Shown: piece after piece, positions 11,301 to 26,300 of the stretch
Numbering within the stretch: position 1 is the first letter of the stretch
How the letters are laid out: every line of letters begins with the position of its first letter
Program-made: the position numbers and the translations under genes
Notes under the pieces: model-generated
What the model was told of the DNA's origin: nothing
The model's database searches: none
The model's input: only the letters and a program-made list of their open reading frames with translations
Assembly: GCA_016946835.1 (NCBI GenBank)
Contig: JACVTC010000042.1
Location: 726,001-790,000, forward strand
Source of the DNA: Neocallimastix lanati (nom. inval.)
Taxonomy: Eukaryota; Neocallimastigomycota; Neocallimastigomycetes; Neocallimastigales; Neocallimastigaceae
Direction of reading: 5' to 3'
Length of the DNA: 64,000 nt

Positions 11301-14300
11301 GTACAAAAGAAAGTAGTACAACTAAATGTGAAATAAAGACAGATGGTGACAACTTTTTAGTAGAGAGTGTAGAAAATAAGAATTTGATTGTTAATACTGG
11401 TAATGCATTTTCATTAGAAATGATAGATTCTTTAGCACATGGATATTATATTAACTCTGATAATCAAAATATTATTAGTTGTGATCCAACAAAATGTCAA
11501 AAAATTACAACTGGCTTAGATGGAACATGCGGAGAAGGAAAAGTAGGTAATATAGTAAATAATAACGAATTATGTATTTTAGCGAAGGGTGAAAATAATC
11601 AACCAGTTGCGGTGGGTATTTCAGATTCTAGAAAATATATAATAACAACTTCGAATTCTGGTTTTCCTGGAGAAAGTTCAAAAACTATTATGATTAGTGT
11701 AGGTGATAATCGTATTGTAAAAACAAAAGATACAGGTTATTACCTTATTAAAAATTACGAACGTACAATTATAACTAATAATGAAGAAGGAGAGTTGAAT
11801 TTGTGTATTGATGGTGCATGTTCATCTAAAATGCCAACTCTAGCCAGTGGAAATGAACAATTTTATCCAAATGCTGATCCAAATGGCGCAAGCACCATAA
11901 AATGTTATTATGATGATGCTGAAAAGAAGGTTAAATGTGTATTATTTACTCCATCTAGTGAAGAAGTCTATTGTGTGAAGTCAAATAAACTCCACTCATG
12001 TAAAGGAAATTGTGATAGTACTGAATGCTATCAATTAACACATAAAGCTGGTTATTATCTTCCAGCTACGTTGAATGGATTAATTTCATGTTCGGAGAGT
12101 GCTTGTTCCATGAAGGGAAAATCGGATATAAAGAAAGGATATTACCTCAGTGAAGATAATAATAAACCATTAATTTTTTGTAATGAATCCAATGGCGATA
12201 TACGTTGTAATTATGAAGAAAAAGTTAACAATGGAAGCTATATTGGTGGTGAATCAAAAACAATAATAAATTGTATGAACAACAGTTGTGGAAAGGGTAC
12301 AATTTCATCAACAAGTTATTATAAGAGTGGTGAAGAAGGACAACAACTTATTATATGTGACCCTACCCTAACCCCTATTTGCTCATCCGAAAATAAGCCG
12401 GAAACAGGTTATTATAAAAGTAGTAATAACATAATAAAATGTACCTCTAGTAATAATGGATCTGTTAATTGTGAAATTAAAGAAAATGCAAATAAGGGAT
12501 ATTACATTGATGCAACAGAAAAAAGAACTGCTGTGTTTAAATATGGTATTAGTCAAAGTGGGGGTAGTTTAGATAAGGGATATTTCGTTAGTGGAGAAGC
12601 AAATCAGTTGATAAATTGTGGAACCTCTAGTAGTAGTGAATGTAAAGAACAAACAGGAAATGGGTGGTATATTTTAGGAGATCGAACTGACACTGTTATA
12701 TATTGTAATAATGGATGTGAAACTATATCAAATTTAAAAAAAGGAAAATATATATGTGCTGGCACTAGTTGTAATATAATAGAAAGTACTGGTAATCTCT
12801 TCACTAAAATAGAATTGAATTTCCCAAACTCCAAATCTGGATGGTATTTGAACGCTGATGTAAATGATCCAAAAAAGATTATAGAATGTATTGTAACACA
12901 AATGGGAACAACGTGTGAAAGCATTAATTTAGCGGGCTCTTGTAATTCTGGAAATGTTGGAAATTTCGTAGAGGATAATGGTGAAATAAAGTGGTGTGAT
13001 GGTAATAAATTACTTAAGATGGAAAATAATAGTAAAGTTTTGGTGAATATTAATAGTAAAATTTTGGGAATCGAAAGTAAAGGTGTTGCAGTATTTGAAA
13101 TTACACCTGAAAGTGTAATTCAATCATCCATTGATGGCTACGCTTATGATAGTAGTAGTAATACATTGTACCTCTGTAAGGATTATGGAGACAAATTATG
13201 TGAAAAGGTCCCTGATCCAATCATTCCAGGATATTATATTAATTATTCGGATACAAAAATAATAAAATGTACAGGAGAATCAGATAAAAAGTGTATAGTA
13301 TTGAATGAAAATCCATCTGAATGTAATGAAAATAATATTATTATTAGGGGAGAAAATATAAAATTATGTTTAAATAACAAAAATGGAAGCGCTGAAGATA
13401 ATAATGATAATATTAATATGATAGAAGATATGAAAGAAAAAATTAAAGGGGAGTATTTATATGCCCTCGAAAATAGAGGATACAATTTCCCTAAGAAAGA
13501 GTCAACTCCTCAATTCCGTTACTTCCTTGCCAACGTTAGCAAATACTATATTAAATATAACAAGAGTATTTCGGAAGTTTCAACATGTACTGAAGCAGAT
13601 TCTGAAGCTAAAAATAAAGTTTGTTTGAAAAAAGACAATACATTAGTATTAGTAAAGGATCTATTAACAACTACTAATCTTAATGCGAATACAAATATAC
13701 AAATTAATTCTAGTGAATTATTGGAGGAGATTCAATATGATGCGGATACTAATTCGGGATATTTCATATATAATACTGAAAAAAGAAAATCTGTTACTGG
13801 GGCTCAAGTGAAAATAAATGTATTGGCTAAGAAGTACATTCCAATGAGTGAAAATCGTGTTGATTACAAATTGGAATGCCCAATTGGTGGAATCTGTATT
13901 CGCAGAGAGAAGGCAGAGGAACCAATTCTTGGTTATAAGGAAGAAAATGGTATCTTAAAAAGACAAAAACGTAATGAAAGTAATGCAAAGGAAGTCACAG
14001 AGAAGATTATGCCAGGAACCTATATGATCTATGATGGTAATACAAAAGTAACTAATTATGCAATTAAATGTTCCGCAGAGAGTGGCAATATGAAATGTAC
14101 AAAGGAACCATTAAATGGATTATCAATTGTTGGTGGTGTATTAAAACACGGAACTGTTCAAGCCAGTAAATTATTTAGTAAATTCATATTCAATAAAAGT
14201 AATTTGCATAGACGTGATGAAGATGACGATGAATACAACATTGTAATAAATGAATTAAGTGCAACATCTTACAGTGAAGTTGAATTTAATTCATCAAAGA

Positions 14301-17300
14301 ATATATTCTTATTCGGAGGAGGCGATAAAATGTATTCTCAAATCACAAATGAAGTTTTATCTGGGGATGAAGAAAAAGCCGTAATTGGCTACATGTGTAA
14401 CACGCAAAATAAATGTAAAGTAATTGAAACATCTGGAAATGAAAAGTATTTCATAAACTCAATACAAGAAGGAAAAGCTGAAAATGCTGTAGTAAAATGT
14501 GGTGGAGATGGTACTAATAAAAAATGCACATTCATAAAGGCTCAAAATGGTAATGTTTATGAAAATTACGCTGCAACAAGTGTCGATAATGCATTAATTA
14601 CATGTACTGATAACGGATGTACAACTACATCTGCATTAGCTACGGATAAACTTCCTGATTGTAAAATTACTCCTTTAAATGTACCATATAAAGATATTTA
14701 TGGAAACTATGTACGCGAGGACAACGGTGTTTCATTATTAGAAGGACAACATTGTGTACTCAAAGGAAAAATATATAAAAATAAATCTGTTCTACCATTA
14801 AATAGTGGTATAAAATTATTTGATGCTTCTCTTCGTGAAGTTAAAGTTGAAAATATAAAGGAAGATCATTATGGTGCAGTAATGTACAGTTGTCCAACCG
14901 CTGATAATTGTTATATCACCTATGGATATGTATATACAAAGAATGCTAATAAGTACTTAAAATGTACAATGGGTGAATGCAGATACTTACCAGTAGAAAA
15001 ATTATTTACAACATGTAATGAAGCTGGAGATGGTGCAGTTATTAATAAGGAAGGGTTAAGTTTGTGTGCTGGAGAAAAAGCACGTAAAATGGATAAGGGT
15101 GCTTTCGTTGCTGATATAAATGTCAGTGAAAACTTCCCTGAAACCGAGATTGGTGATAAAATTTTAATAAATATACAATCAGAATACACAAATGTGTATA
15201 CTTATACAATGGTTAAAAGTGATGGATATTTCTTATTAAATAGTAAGAATATTATTACTACTACTGAAGAAAATGTTAATGACTCCACTCAAAATACATT
15301 AGTATTATGTAATGGAAATAGATGTGAATATGTACCAGAACCAGATAATGGATATTACAGATCTTTTACTTATCCAAAATTATTAATCAAATGTAAGGAT
15401 AATAGTTGTGGAACTCAGAAAGATGTAACTAGCAATGCAATAACTCCAGAATCAAAAATGAAATATAAAGATGGACCATCAGAAGACCTGTACTTTAAGG
15501 AAAATTCTTATTATTATGTAGAAGGAAAGTTCCATGGCAATGATTATTCCGTTATTGCCGAAGCAAGTAAATTTAAAATTACGCCATTAGTGGCCGATAA
15601 TTTCGTACTTCTTAATGACATTGAAAATAGATTAGCTGGGGCATCTGAAAGTCGTGATTTGAAAAAATTATATAGTTGTAATTCATCCATTAAACGTTGT
15701 GTACAAATTGAAACAGTTGAAGATGGTTGGTACATTAGTGGTCAAGAAGGATATGCCGCTATTAAATGTGTTAAAGGAGCATGTACAATGATAAAAGATC
15801 TAAATAAGAGTTGTAGTGGTGCCGGTGATTTAGTTATGAGTAGTGGTGCTCCAAACTTCTGTATTGTAAAGAATAACAAGGCCACAGCAGTGAAATTATC
15901 GGAAAATGTCGGTAAAGTAGCAGACTTGAATGGTCCAAAGCTAGTATTCCCTAATGGAAAGACCTATGTAATTATTTATGCCAATAAAGTTATTGGTACT
16001 GGTTATGTTGATAAGAGTAACACAAGTCAAGTGGGAAGTGGTATTGCACAATGTAAGAGTGATAAATGTGTATTAGAGAGCACTGGAAAAGACGTTGGTG
16101 CAGGAAAATATTGTATTTACAATGGAAGTATTTACTCCAACACTACCGATGCTAATCAAGTCTACAAATGTATTAAACAGTTTACTGAGGGAGTCAGCGT
16201 TGAAATATTCGATGGAAATTCATTAGTATCAACAAACAATGATGCTAAAAAGAAGGGTGTCCAAATGTATTACTGTAATAACGGCAGTTGTCGCATTACT
16301 ACTGGATATAAGAAGTATGCTGGTGGAAACGTAATATGTAATTATGATGGTTGTGACACATCTGCAAATAAGTCCGTACCGACAAAGAGCGTAAAGGGTG
16401 TTTTATATAGTGGTCCAAAGATATATACCGACGTAACCCCTAACGGCATTAATCCATATACTACCTCATCAGGAAAGAAAAATTATTTCTTTATTTCTGG
16501 TTATAATGAATTCCCGGGTACCGAAACTTATAAAAGCTTTGTAGTTGAAGCAGGAGATACTTACATCGTTCCATTTATTGGAAATGGCTACTACTTAATA
16601 AATAAAGATGGTCAATTATTAAATATTGACCCAACTGCCAAAACTGATTCCGATCCTAAATCTGATAAAAGTACAAATATTTTAATGTTATGTGATAGCA
16701 CTGAAAAAACTTGTACCAAACCAACAGTTAATGATCTTGGAAGCAATTATATATACTTGAAGAATGCTGCTGTCACTGAAAGTGACAAATTATCAATGAT
16801 ATTATGTGTTAATGGTAAATGTGATTTAGCAGACAGTAACACAGTTATATTTGAAGAAACCTATAATAATTGTAATGTAACAGGTCAATTAGTAAGAACG
16901 GCTACTGAAAATGCTAAAAAAGAAATGGTTTATTCAACCTACAAATTATGTACTGCAAGAAAAGCAAAGCCAGTTGAAATTAATGTAGAAAAATCGAAAT
17001 ACTACATGCTTTCATTAACACGTAACGATACTTTTGCAGGAGTCGCTTTCCCAGATGAAGTAAAATATGAAAACTCAGAAAGAAAAGTTTTGGTTGAAGT
17101 AAATTCAGGATATGTGAGGGAATTTGAAAAGGAAGGTTATGTTCTTTATAACCCTGCCGGAAATGAAGTTGTAAGCACTGTTGGTAGTTCAAGTAACAAA
17201 TATGTTCTCTACTATTGCGAAGAAACTGGAATTACTGGCATTAATGATACAAATAAGTCCTATGAATGTAAACAAGTATCTAGTGTAGACAACGGTTGGT

Positions 17301-20300
17301 ACTTCAACAGTATATTTGGCGATAAACGTGTAATCCGCTGTATTGAAAAGGTATGTGGAATTATTGAAGTGAAAGAATCTTCAAAATGTGTTAATAGTGG
17401 AAGCATTATCTATAACAATGGCTTCAAGGTATGTCAAAGTATAAAGAAACAACTTGACGTAGGAAATTCAGTTGGAAGTAATGATGGATATGGAGTTATT
17501 GTGAATGTATCTTTGAATACTGAATTCCCAGGTTTGAAATCTAATAACACTGATATACTCTTATCAATTATGAAAAATAAGGTTAGCCAAATAAAGATGA
17601 AGACTAATGTTGTAGTAAGAGATGATAAAACAGTTTTAACTGAAAGTTACGATAGTGGTATTTTGTACGAATGTACTGAAGAAGGTTGTGTTGAAAATCT
17701 TATTCCAAAAGATAATTGGTATATGAAAAAGAATGAAACTGGATACAATAATGAATTAGTTTATTGCATAAATCGTAGATGCAGAGTATACAAAAATGAA
17801 AATGACAATAATTTAAAAGATCTGAAACAAGGATTTAGAGTAAACGCTAATATAAATAAGCCATTAATTCAATGTGTTCCAAATGAAAAGTTGAATGAAG
17901 AAAAGACAACCTATGAACAAACTGACAAGGCCTTCTGTTTGGAAAGAGACTTCAGTGAAGGTTGGTTTATCAATGCTCGCCACGATATTGAAAACATTCC
18001 TTTAATTGAATGTACCACTGAAACTGGCTGTAATACTATAAGCAGTGTAAGAGATGGTTTCTATATTAATGCCGGTGCTGATAGTAAGTATAACTTTGAG
18101 ACATATAGTACCAATAGTTATAAGGGAATTATAAAATGTATTGGAAATACTTGCGAACAATATAGCGATATTGTTTCAGGATCTACATGTGCAAAAGGAG
18201 GTGATATTGTTAATCCATCAAAGGGAACCTATAAACTTTGTAAAGAAGCAGGAAAATCACCAATTGATTTCAGTAAGAACGGAGGTTATGATGTTATAAA
18301 TAATGAAAGTGGATTCCCAGGAAACACAGGCACTGTTGTAGTTAAAATAAGTAATAATGAAATTGTTACCGTAAATGATGGATATTACTACATAAGTAAT
18401 AAAATGTATGAATGCAATGGAAGCTGCAATTTATTAAATGGTGATGACAAGGATGGAGTCATTGTATTTGACACGGTTAATTCAATATTATATACCGCCT
18501 CTTGTAACGGTGGAGAGTGTTCATGGAGTGAAAATAAGACAAAGGGTAACGTATTCTTGGATGAAAACAACAAGCTTATCGTAAGTACTGCTGTTGAAGT
18601 TTCAAAGATATACCAATGTGAGGAGAACTCCAGTAAAAAGATGGTATGTAAGGATGTTTTAAGTGATAACGTATATGGTTACTTTTTCAATAATGAAAAC
18701 TTGAACACAAATACAAATGCTAAAGAAGTGGCTCTTTATAAATGTGAAGGAACAAGTTGTAGTGTAGTCGAAGAAGTAAGCAAATGTACAGCACTTTCTT
18801 ACAAACAAAACTATTGTTATGTAAGTTACTTAGATGAGCCATACGATGGTGAAGGTGAAACTTATATTCCTGCACAAAGTATTTGTAAGAGTGATGCTAA
18901 TAAGTATTACTTCGCCTTAAATGAAATAAACACTGGTGTCGATAAAGTCAATTGTATTGCTACAGATACAGTTTCTGGATACTTTAAGGTTAATTATTAT
19001 ATATATTACCAAAATGCTTACAGTACTAGAATTGTAAGTACAAGTGATAATATTATTGATGGTTTAAAGACTACATCAGTTATTAAGGATGGTTATAGCA
19101 AAAATGAATTGAATGCAGTATTAAATGAACCAAACGGTAATATGATTACATGCAATGGTGAAAAATGTGAATTAGGTAAGCTTTTATCATGTACCTATAA
19201 TTATAAGACTGAAAAATGTACTGTTAGTGGTGGTAATGTAAATGCTGGACAAATATGTCTCTCCCCTGAAAACAATATTTACCTGGCTTTAGAAAGATTA
19301 AGTAGCTCTGGTGGAAGATGTGTAAGACATAATACTAGTTGGGGCTACTCATTAGGAAGTAATACTGTTAGTCCTGACTATAGTAACGTTGATCAATTTG
19401 TATATTCAGAAAAATATGAACCAACCTACCATTTAATTGATGGTAAAATTTATAAGTTAGAAAATGATGGTGATGTTTATGTTATGGGAGAAGGTGTATA
19501 CTTGATTGATTCTGCTAATAAATTAGTTTACCCTAAATCTCAGGTTGACATCAGTAAGGGATCACAATTTAATTTATATATCTGTACATCTAATGGATGT
19601 AAGATAAAGAATGCCTGCAATTCTGTTACTGATTATGAATACATATACTATGATAAGTATTCTATGTTACAATGTGATCCAAAGACAACTACAATTTCTA
19701 ACGTTGCAATGAACGGATACTTCCTTAACGGACCATGGGAGAACTTAATAAGATGTGTTGATTATAAATGTACAATTTATAATAACGATAATGGTATGGA
19801 AGGATATTACCTTGATGATGGTAACAAAGAAAAGGTTATTAAATGTATTAGAGATGGCGATAAATTCAAGTGTCAATCAGAAGATCCAGTTTTATGTGAA
19901 TACACCGCAAAAGAAGGAACATGTAAGGGTGAAGATGATCTCTTACGTAATAGTTACTGTTATCACATTAAGAAAGATAAAGGACGTATTATTGAACAAG
20001 GAAGAATGTTATATGTTGAGAACTTTATTCGTGCCAACGAAAAAGGAAAATGTATTAGTAATGAAGGAAATGACGAAATTTACTACCATTACCGTAAATC
20101 AAAGTTCCTTGGCAATAAGGAAAGAGATGAAATTATTCGTTACAGCAAGGGAGCTATTGTTAGTGTCTATGAAAAGAAACTTGGTTACTACATCATTACC
20201 ACAGATACTCGCATGGGACTTACCGCAAGTTCAACCGCACTTAATAAGTCAAGACTTTATGAATGTACCTCAAAGGGTTGCGTTGAAATCAGAGAACCAG

Positions 20301-23300
20301 TAGAAAATCGTATCTACATAAATAAGGCCTCAGAAATGAAAATGGCTATTTATAGAAACGGATACTGGAATGTCATGCAAAACCGTTGTGTGACGAACAA
20401 AGAAAATCAAGGTCAATGTACATTACCAAGTGAAGGTATAAGTAAGGGTGAATTCATTTATGTTTACAATAGTGGAGATTCCGATCCGGTAATATATGCT
20501 ACTAAGGTTTCTTTGAAGACAAAGAATACCGTTATTGATAATGAATACAATAACGAAATTGATCCAAAGAAATATCAATTCATTAAAGGTTACGGTTTAT
20601 ACACCTTTGATAAGAGTAAACAATTCTTTGACGTAGTGAATGACAGTGGTTATTACATGTTTATTAACAACGATTACACACATAATCTTGAACCATTCAA
20701 GAGTACCGTAAATACCACTTATACTGGTAATATTATTGTATACAAAGGTAGTGGATCCAGTTGGTCATCTTCTGTTGGATTAAATAATTATAGAGAAGGT
20801 TTCTATTGGAATAAGGCAGATATGGAAGGTGAAGGTATAGTAATTCAAGTTATGGATGTTCCAAAGAAGTTGACTCCTCCGGAAGATGAAGGTGACGAAA
20901 GTATGAGAAAGAGAGAAGTCCAAGATGAAGCAGAAACTGAAGATGAAAACGAAAAGAGTGAATTTAATGATGAAGAAAAGGAATTAGATGACGAAACCGA
21001 AACAATACAAGAATCCGAAAATATATTAGTTAAGAGAGAAGAGAATGAAGCACCAGTTAGAAAATATAAGGCTGCTATTAATGGATGTGTTAGTGTCAAA
21101 AAGGGTACCTGTACTCCAAAGGTTGATGGACAAAAGTTCGCAACTGGTAATGCCTGTGTTGTAGTTGACGGTGAAAATCGTGGTTTATACCTTGCTATTG
21201 GAAACATTGAAAAGAATAGCAGTGGAAAGAACTGTATGAAGTATGAAGGTGATACTACCTACTACTACATTCAGAATTCAATTGAATTCAACAGTGAACC
21301 ACATGAAAGAATTATTGTTGAAGTTAATAAGAATGAAATTACTCCATTTGATGATCAAAGTAAGTATCATGGATACTTTGTATTTGACAAATCTGAAAGT
21401 AAAGTATTATCTTCTACTGCAAGTACCGTTGTCAACTCATATAATTGTACCTATGAGTATGAATACTACCCAGAAGGAGAGGCAAATGCAGGAGAAATTA
21501 TTCCAGATTCAGAGAACTTTGTATGTGAAGCCTTTAACTTGAATAGTAAATATTATTACGGTAAAGCTCAATACAATGACGGATCAAACGCCGTCTTAAG
21601 TGCAAAGGATAAGACAAAATGGAATGTCGAATCAAAGAGAGGTTATTACTTCTTCAATAAGGGATACTTACCATCAAAGTTCAATGTTGTTGAAGAAAAG
21701 AAGGTTCCTGACGACGTTACCTATTCAAAGGAAATTGGTACCGGATCAATGAGATATGGTACTTTCCTCAATGCTGCTGCTGATAATGAATATATTGTAA
21801 AGTATGAAACAAGCGGAAAGACAGTATTAACTGAATACAAGACTTGTACACCATCCGGAGAAACTTGTAATACCAAGGCCAATAGTGACGTCAATAAGGA
21901 CTTGGTGAATGGAGATATTTGTATTTCTACTGGAACAAAGAAGTCCCTCTATCTTATTATTGTTGATGAATCTGATGAAAACAATAAGAAGACCATGTGT
22001 TACACTGGTTCTGAGAAATTGAAGTATAGATTTGTTAATAATATGCTTTATAGATTAGATGGACTCTCTGTTCAAGAAGTAACTCAAGGTTACTATGTAC
22101 TTAATGACAAGGGTGAAGAATTTAGTGCTACTTATCCTGAAACCCCAGCTGCTGTTTATTATTGTGATGGAAGTCGTTGTGAGAATAAGACTGATGGTCT
22201 TGATATAAATTCTGAAGTTGTATTCAATACTGCTGCTACTGGAAACAACAAGATGTTGAAATACTATGCTAATGTCAACAAATACGTCAATGTATTCAAA
22301 CCAGGTTACTACCTTGTTAACGATCGCAGTGAAATAACGGATGATTACACTCACAGATACTACTTAACCGATAGTGGTGAATTAACATCACTTCCGGGAA
22401 GTTTCGGATACGGAAATATTTACGTTAACAATGCAAAATCAGGTTTATTAACATGGAGACACACCATATTTGAAGATAGTAAGGCTAGATACAGTGGAAA
22501 GGTCGACGGAGTAGAATATGACGGATTTGTTAATCGTGATACCGAAGAAGATGTCTATGTATTCATTCAAGGCTATCTCTACCGTCAATTAACTACATCA
22601 TTTGAACTTGTTTCTGATGGTCTCTATGCTATCAAGGATGGTAAGGCCTTTAAGAGTTACGATTGGGAATCATTAAGTACTGGTAGTGAGGTCTGCTACA
22701 TTAGTGGTGGTAGTTGCAGTTCATCAAAGTTAAGTACTGTTATCCAAAATGGTTATGCTGTTAATAAGGCCACTAAGAGATTATCTATTATTCAGTATGA
22801 CCAAACTCTTCAGAAATGGAGATTAGTTGGTGAAAATGGAGTCTACTTCTTCTTCGAAGATGGAAATTCCATTTCTGCTACTGATCGTAGAATTGCTCGT
22901 GTCATGGAAGTTGTTGATGGTGACGCTATCGATATTACTAAGGATGATAACAGATATGGATTCTATAAGTATGGTAACTTAATGATTGAAAGCAATAAGA
23001 GTGATGGTTGGGAAGATGCCGTTGTCGCTGTTGGAACTGTTGAATCTGACAATAGAAGAGTCTGTAATTCTTATGAAACTGACGAAATTATAGGTATGGA
23101 TAAGTTCTGTTTCAACAGTACACTTGGTGTCTGTATGCCAAAGGTAGATATCAGTAATGATGCCACGGATGTTGAAAGCAACTGTGTCTTTAGTGATGGT
23201 GTTGAGAGTTACTACTTCTTAATAGATGAGAACTTATACAGTGTTAGTGACCATTCCTTAAAGAGCGTTGTTAAGGATGGTCTATACATTGTCAACACAA

Positions 23301-26300
23301 ACAAGAAGGTATTTGAAGACAAACTAGAAAGCAAGGCCACAGCTTACGCTTGTGAATCAGGAAAATGTAAGGTTGAAAATGAATTATCTACTGGTTACTA
23401 TTTGAATATGGCTAATGGTGGACTTGAAGAACCAGTCATCCTTTACTACAATGATAGTAGTAAGACTTGGAGAAAGGTAATCGTAGACGGTTACTACTTC
23501 TTCAACGCTAAGGGTTATGCTGCTCGTGACGGTGATAAGATCAATTCCGCCTATGTCATTGAAGATGTGGGTAACCCAGTTAGCGTATTGAACAGTACCG
23601 TAAAGGGTATTTTCATAAACCAAAGCAGTGGTGATGAAAATGTTGTTGTTGAAAACAACGGAAAGTGGGAAAACGCAAAGGCGGTTCCAAGCTGTTCCAT
23701 TTCCGACGAAGGAAAGGTTACAGTTGATGTTGAAATGAAACCAGGAGAAGTTTGTCTTGATGGTAAGAAGATTGTTTTAATTAAACCATCTGCCACTGAA
23801 ACCACTGATCAAAGTAATGATACTCAAAACGATGTTATTGAAGACAACTCACTTAACAGTGAAAGAAAGAAAAGAGAATTTACTTATGATGGTGTTAGCG
23901 CTTCTGCTGATGAGGCTAAATACAACTATGATGCCGATGAAGAAACTCTTGTCAAATTAGAAGATGGAAAGATTTTGAACGTTGATATCACCGGTTATGT
24001 TATTATTGACAATGACAAATCATTACCAGTAGAAAGTATTGAAGGTGTAAGTGCCAGTATTTACAAGTGTAGTAAGAGCAAATGTACCGTTGTAGCAAGT
24101 GTAGAAGCTGGCAAGCATTACATTAATGCACTTTCGGATGACTACCCACTTGTTGTTTACGAAGGTTCAGGTAACTGGAAAGTTGAAACTACTGAAGGTT
24201 ACTACTTCCTTGGAAGTGATATGGCTGTAGTCAATGAAAATACCATTGTTAATAGTGCAATTGCTGTTAAATCAAGTCCAACTGGTGAAATTGAACAAAC
24301 TGACATCAGTGGATCCAAGGAATTAGGTTTCTACTTCAATAAGGCCTCTCCAAAGAAAATTATTGTATCCAATGATGAGGAATTCTGGGCAAAGGGTATT
24401 GCTGTACGTAATTGTAATGTTACCGAAGTGAAGGAAGGTATAAATTGTCGCCCAGAGAAGAACAGCAAGATTACTACTATTGATATTGGTGACTACTGTT
24501 ATGATGATGAGAATGAAATGTTGTTCCTCTTAATCGGCAATTCCGATATTGAAAATGAAGAAGATGCAAACTGTGTCGCTGGTACCAATGAAGTTCCAGT
24601 CTACTTATCTCCAGAAAAGGCTTCTTTCATTAACGGTAACTCTGTTGGCAGTAAATTAGTTGAACTTACTGGTGATTCAATTAAGGTAGTTTCCCCAGGT
24701 CTATACATTTTAAATGTCAATGGAACTGTTGTTGACGACAATAATGGTGGTGATGAAGAAATTTCTATCTGGAATTGTGATGAAAGTGAATGTGTAAATG
24801 AAAAGATGGACGAAAATGTTATGTTCCTTTCTCAAACTGGAGAAATATTTAAAATGGAAACCGAAGAAGAAAAGAGCGTATTGGTGAAGGTGGAAGATGA
24901 AGGTATCTACTACTTTACTCCAGAAAACAAGGCTTGCAGCTCTAGTGTCGATGAAGTTGCTACTATTGTTAAGATTAGTAAGGACGGTGAATCCACTTTA
25001 ATTGAAGAAGTTGACATTGAGTCCGTCGCTGAAGGTAGTTATGTTAATAATGCCAACAATAATACTCTTGCTGTCAAGAGCGATGGAGAATGGTCTATTG
25101 TTGAAAACGAATGTACTATCAACGAAGAAAAGAACAGTTGTGAATCTGAAAATGTTGATATGGAAGTTGGTAGTTTATGTATTATTAATGGTTCTATTCA
25201 TGTTGTTAGTGAAGTTGATACTGAGAATGAAATTGCTAAATGTGTTGCTGGTAATGATGAAGCTCCACTCTTCCTTAAGGGTGAAGATGGTAGATTAACT
25301 GCCGTGAAGAAGTCCTCTGTTAACATCATTGATGAAGAGGGTTACTATGCTATTAATAGTGCTACTATGGAAGGATTAAAGAGCGAAAAACCAGTAAAGG
25401 CCATGTTTGTCAAATGCGACGAAGATGGTGAATGCGCCAATGTTAAACCAGTTAAGGCTAGCAACTACCTTAACAAGGCTGTTGCCGATGGAAACGTCGT
25501 AAGTTTCGCTACTGGTAGTGTTAAGGAAGCCATCACCACTGAAAAGAAGTGTGTCGTTTCCAATGAAAAGTGTTCTGCTGCTGAAGGTGAAATTGCCGAT
25601 GGCGATATGTGTGTTGCTGATGGTAGCTTATATCTTGTTAAGAGCGAGGATGAATGTGTCAAGGTTGAAAAGTATATCAAACGTCTTCAATTCGTTGGAG
25701 GAAAGATTTACAGTTTAATTGACGACACCGTCGTCCAAGTCTTTGACGGTTACTACTTCATGAATGGTGATAACCGTGTGATTGGAAGTTCTGAAGATTA
25801 CGCTAATCCTGATACTGTTGGTTACATGTGTAGTAAGAAGGGTGATTGTTACCTCATTGATCCAGATGGTGTTAAGTACTATAAGGATTACACTACTGAA
25901 GTTAATGGAAAGTTCAAGGTTATAAAGTATGATCCAGATAAGAAGACTAAACGTGATGGAAGTAGTGGATACGAAATTATCACCAAGGAGGGTATCTACA
26001 AGTTAGATGATGGAAGCTATGTTGACTGTGAAGTTGAAGCTAGTGAAGAGGTTTCCTGTAAGAATATTTCTGAAGTTGGTAGTATGGTTACTATTGACGG
26101 CGAAATAATTCTCTGTGCCAAGAATGACAAGAAACAAGTTGAATGTGCTCAAGCTACTAAGGGTGGTTACTATTTAATTAATGATGAATTGTTAGAATGT
26201 GAAGCCAACGAAGATGGCGATAAATTAGAATGTGAAGAAATTAAGAAGGAAGGTTACTTCCTTGCTGATGGTGAAAAGGTACTCTACAGCTGTGAAGAAA

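Noticed and set aside
19755-20303. 182-codon plus-strand frame inside gene 1
   Set aside because: It is an out-of-frame shadow of the gene 1 coding sequence, with a basic, codon-shifted composition and no signal of its own.
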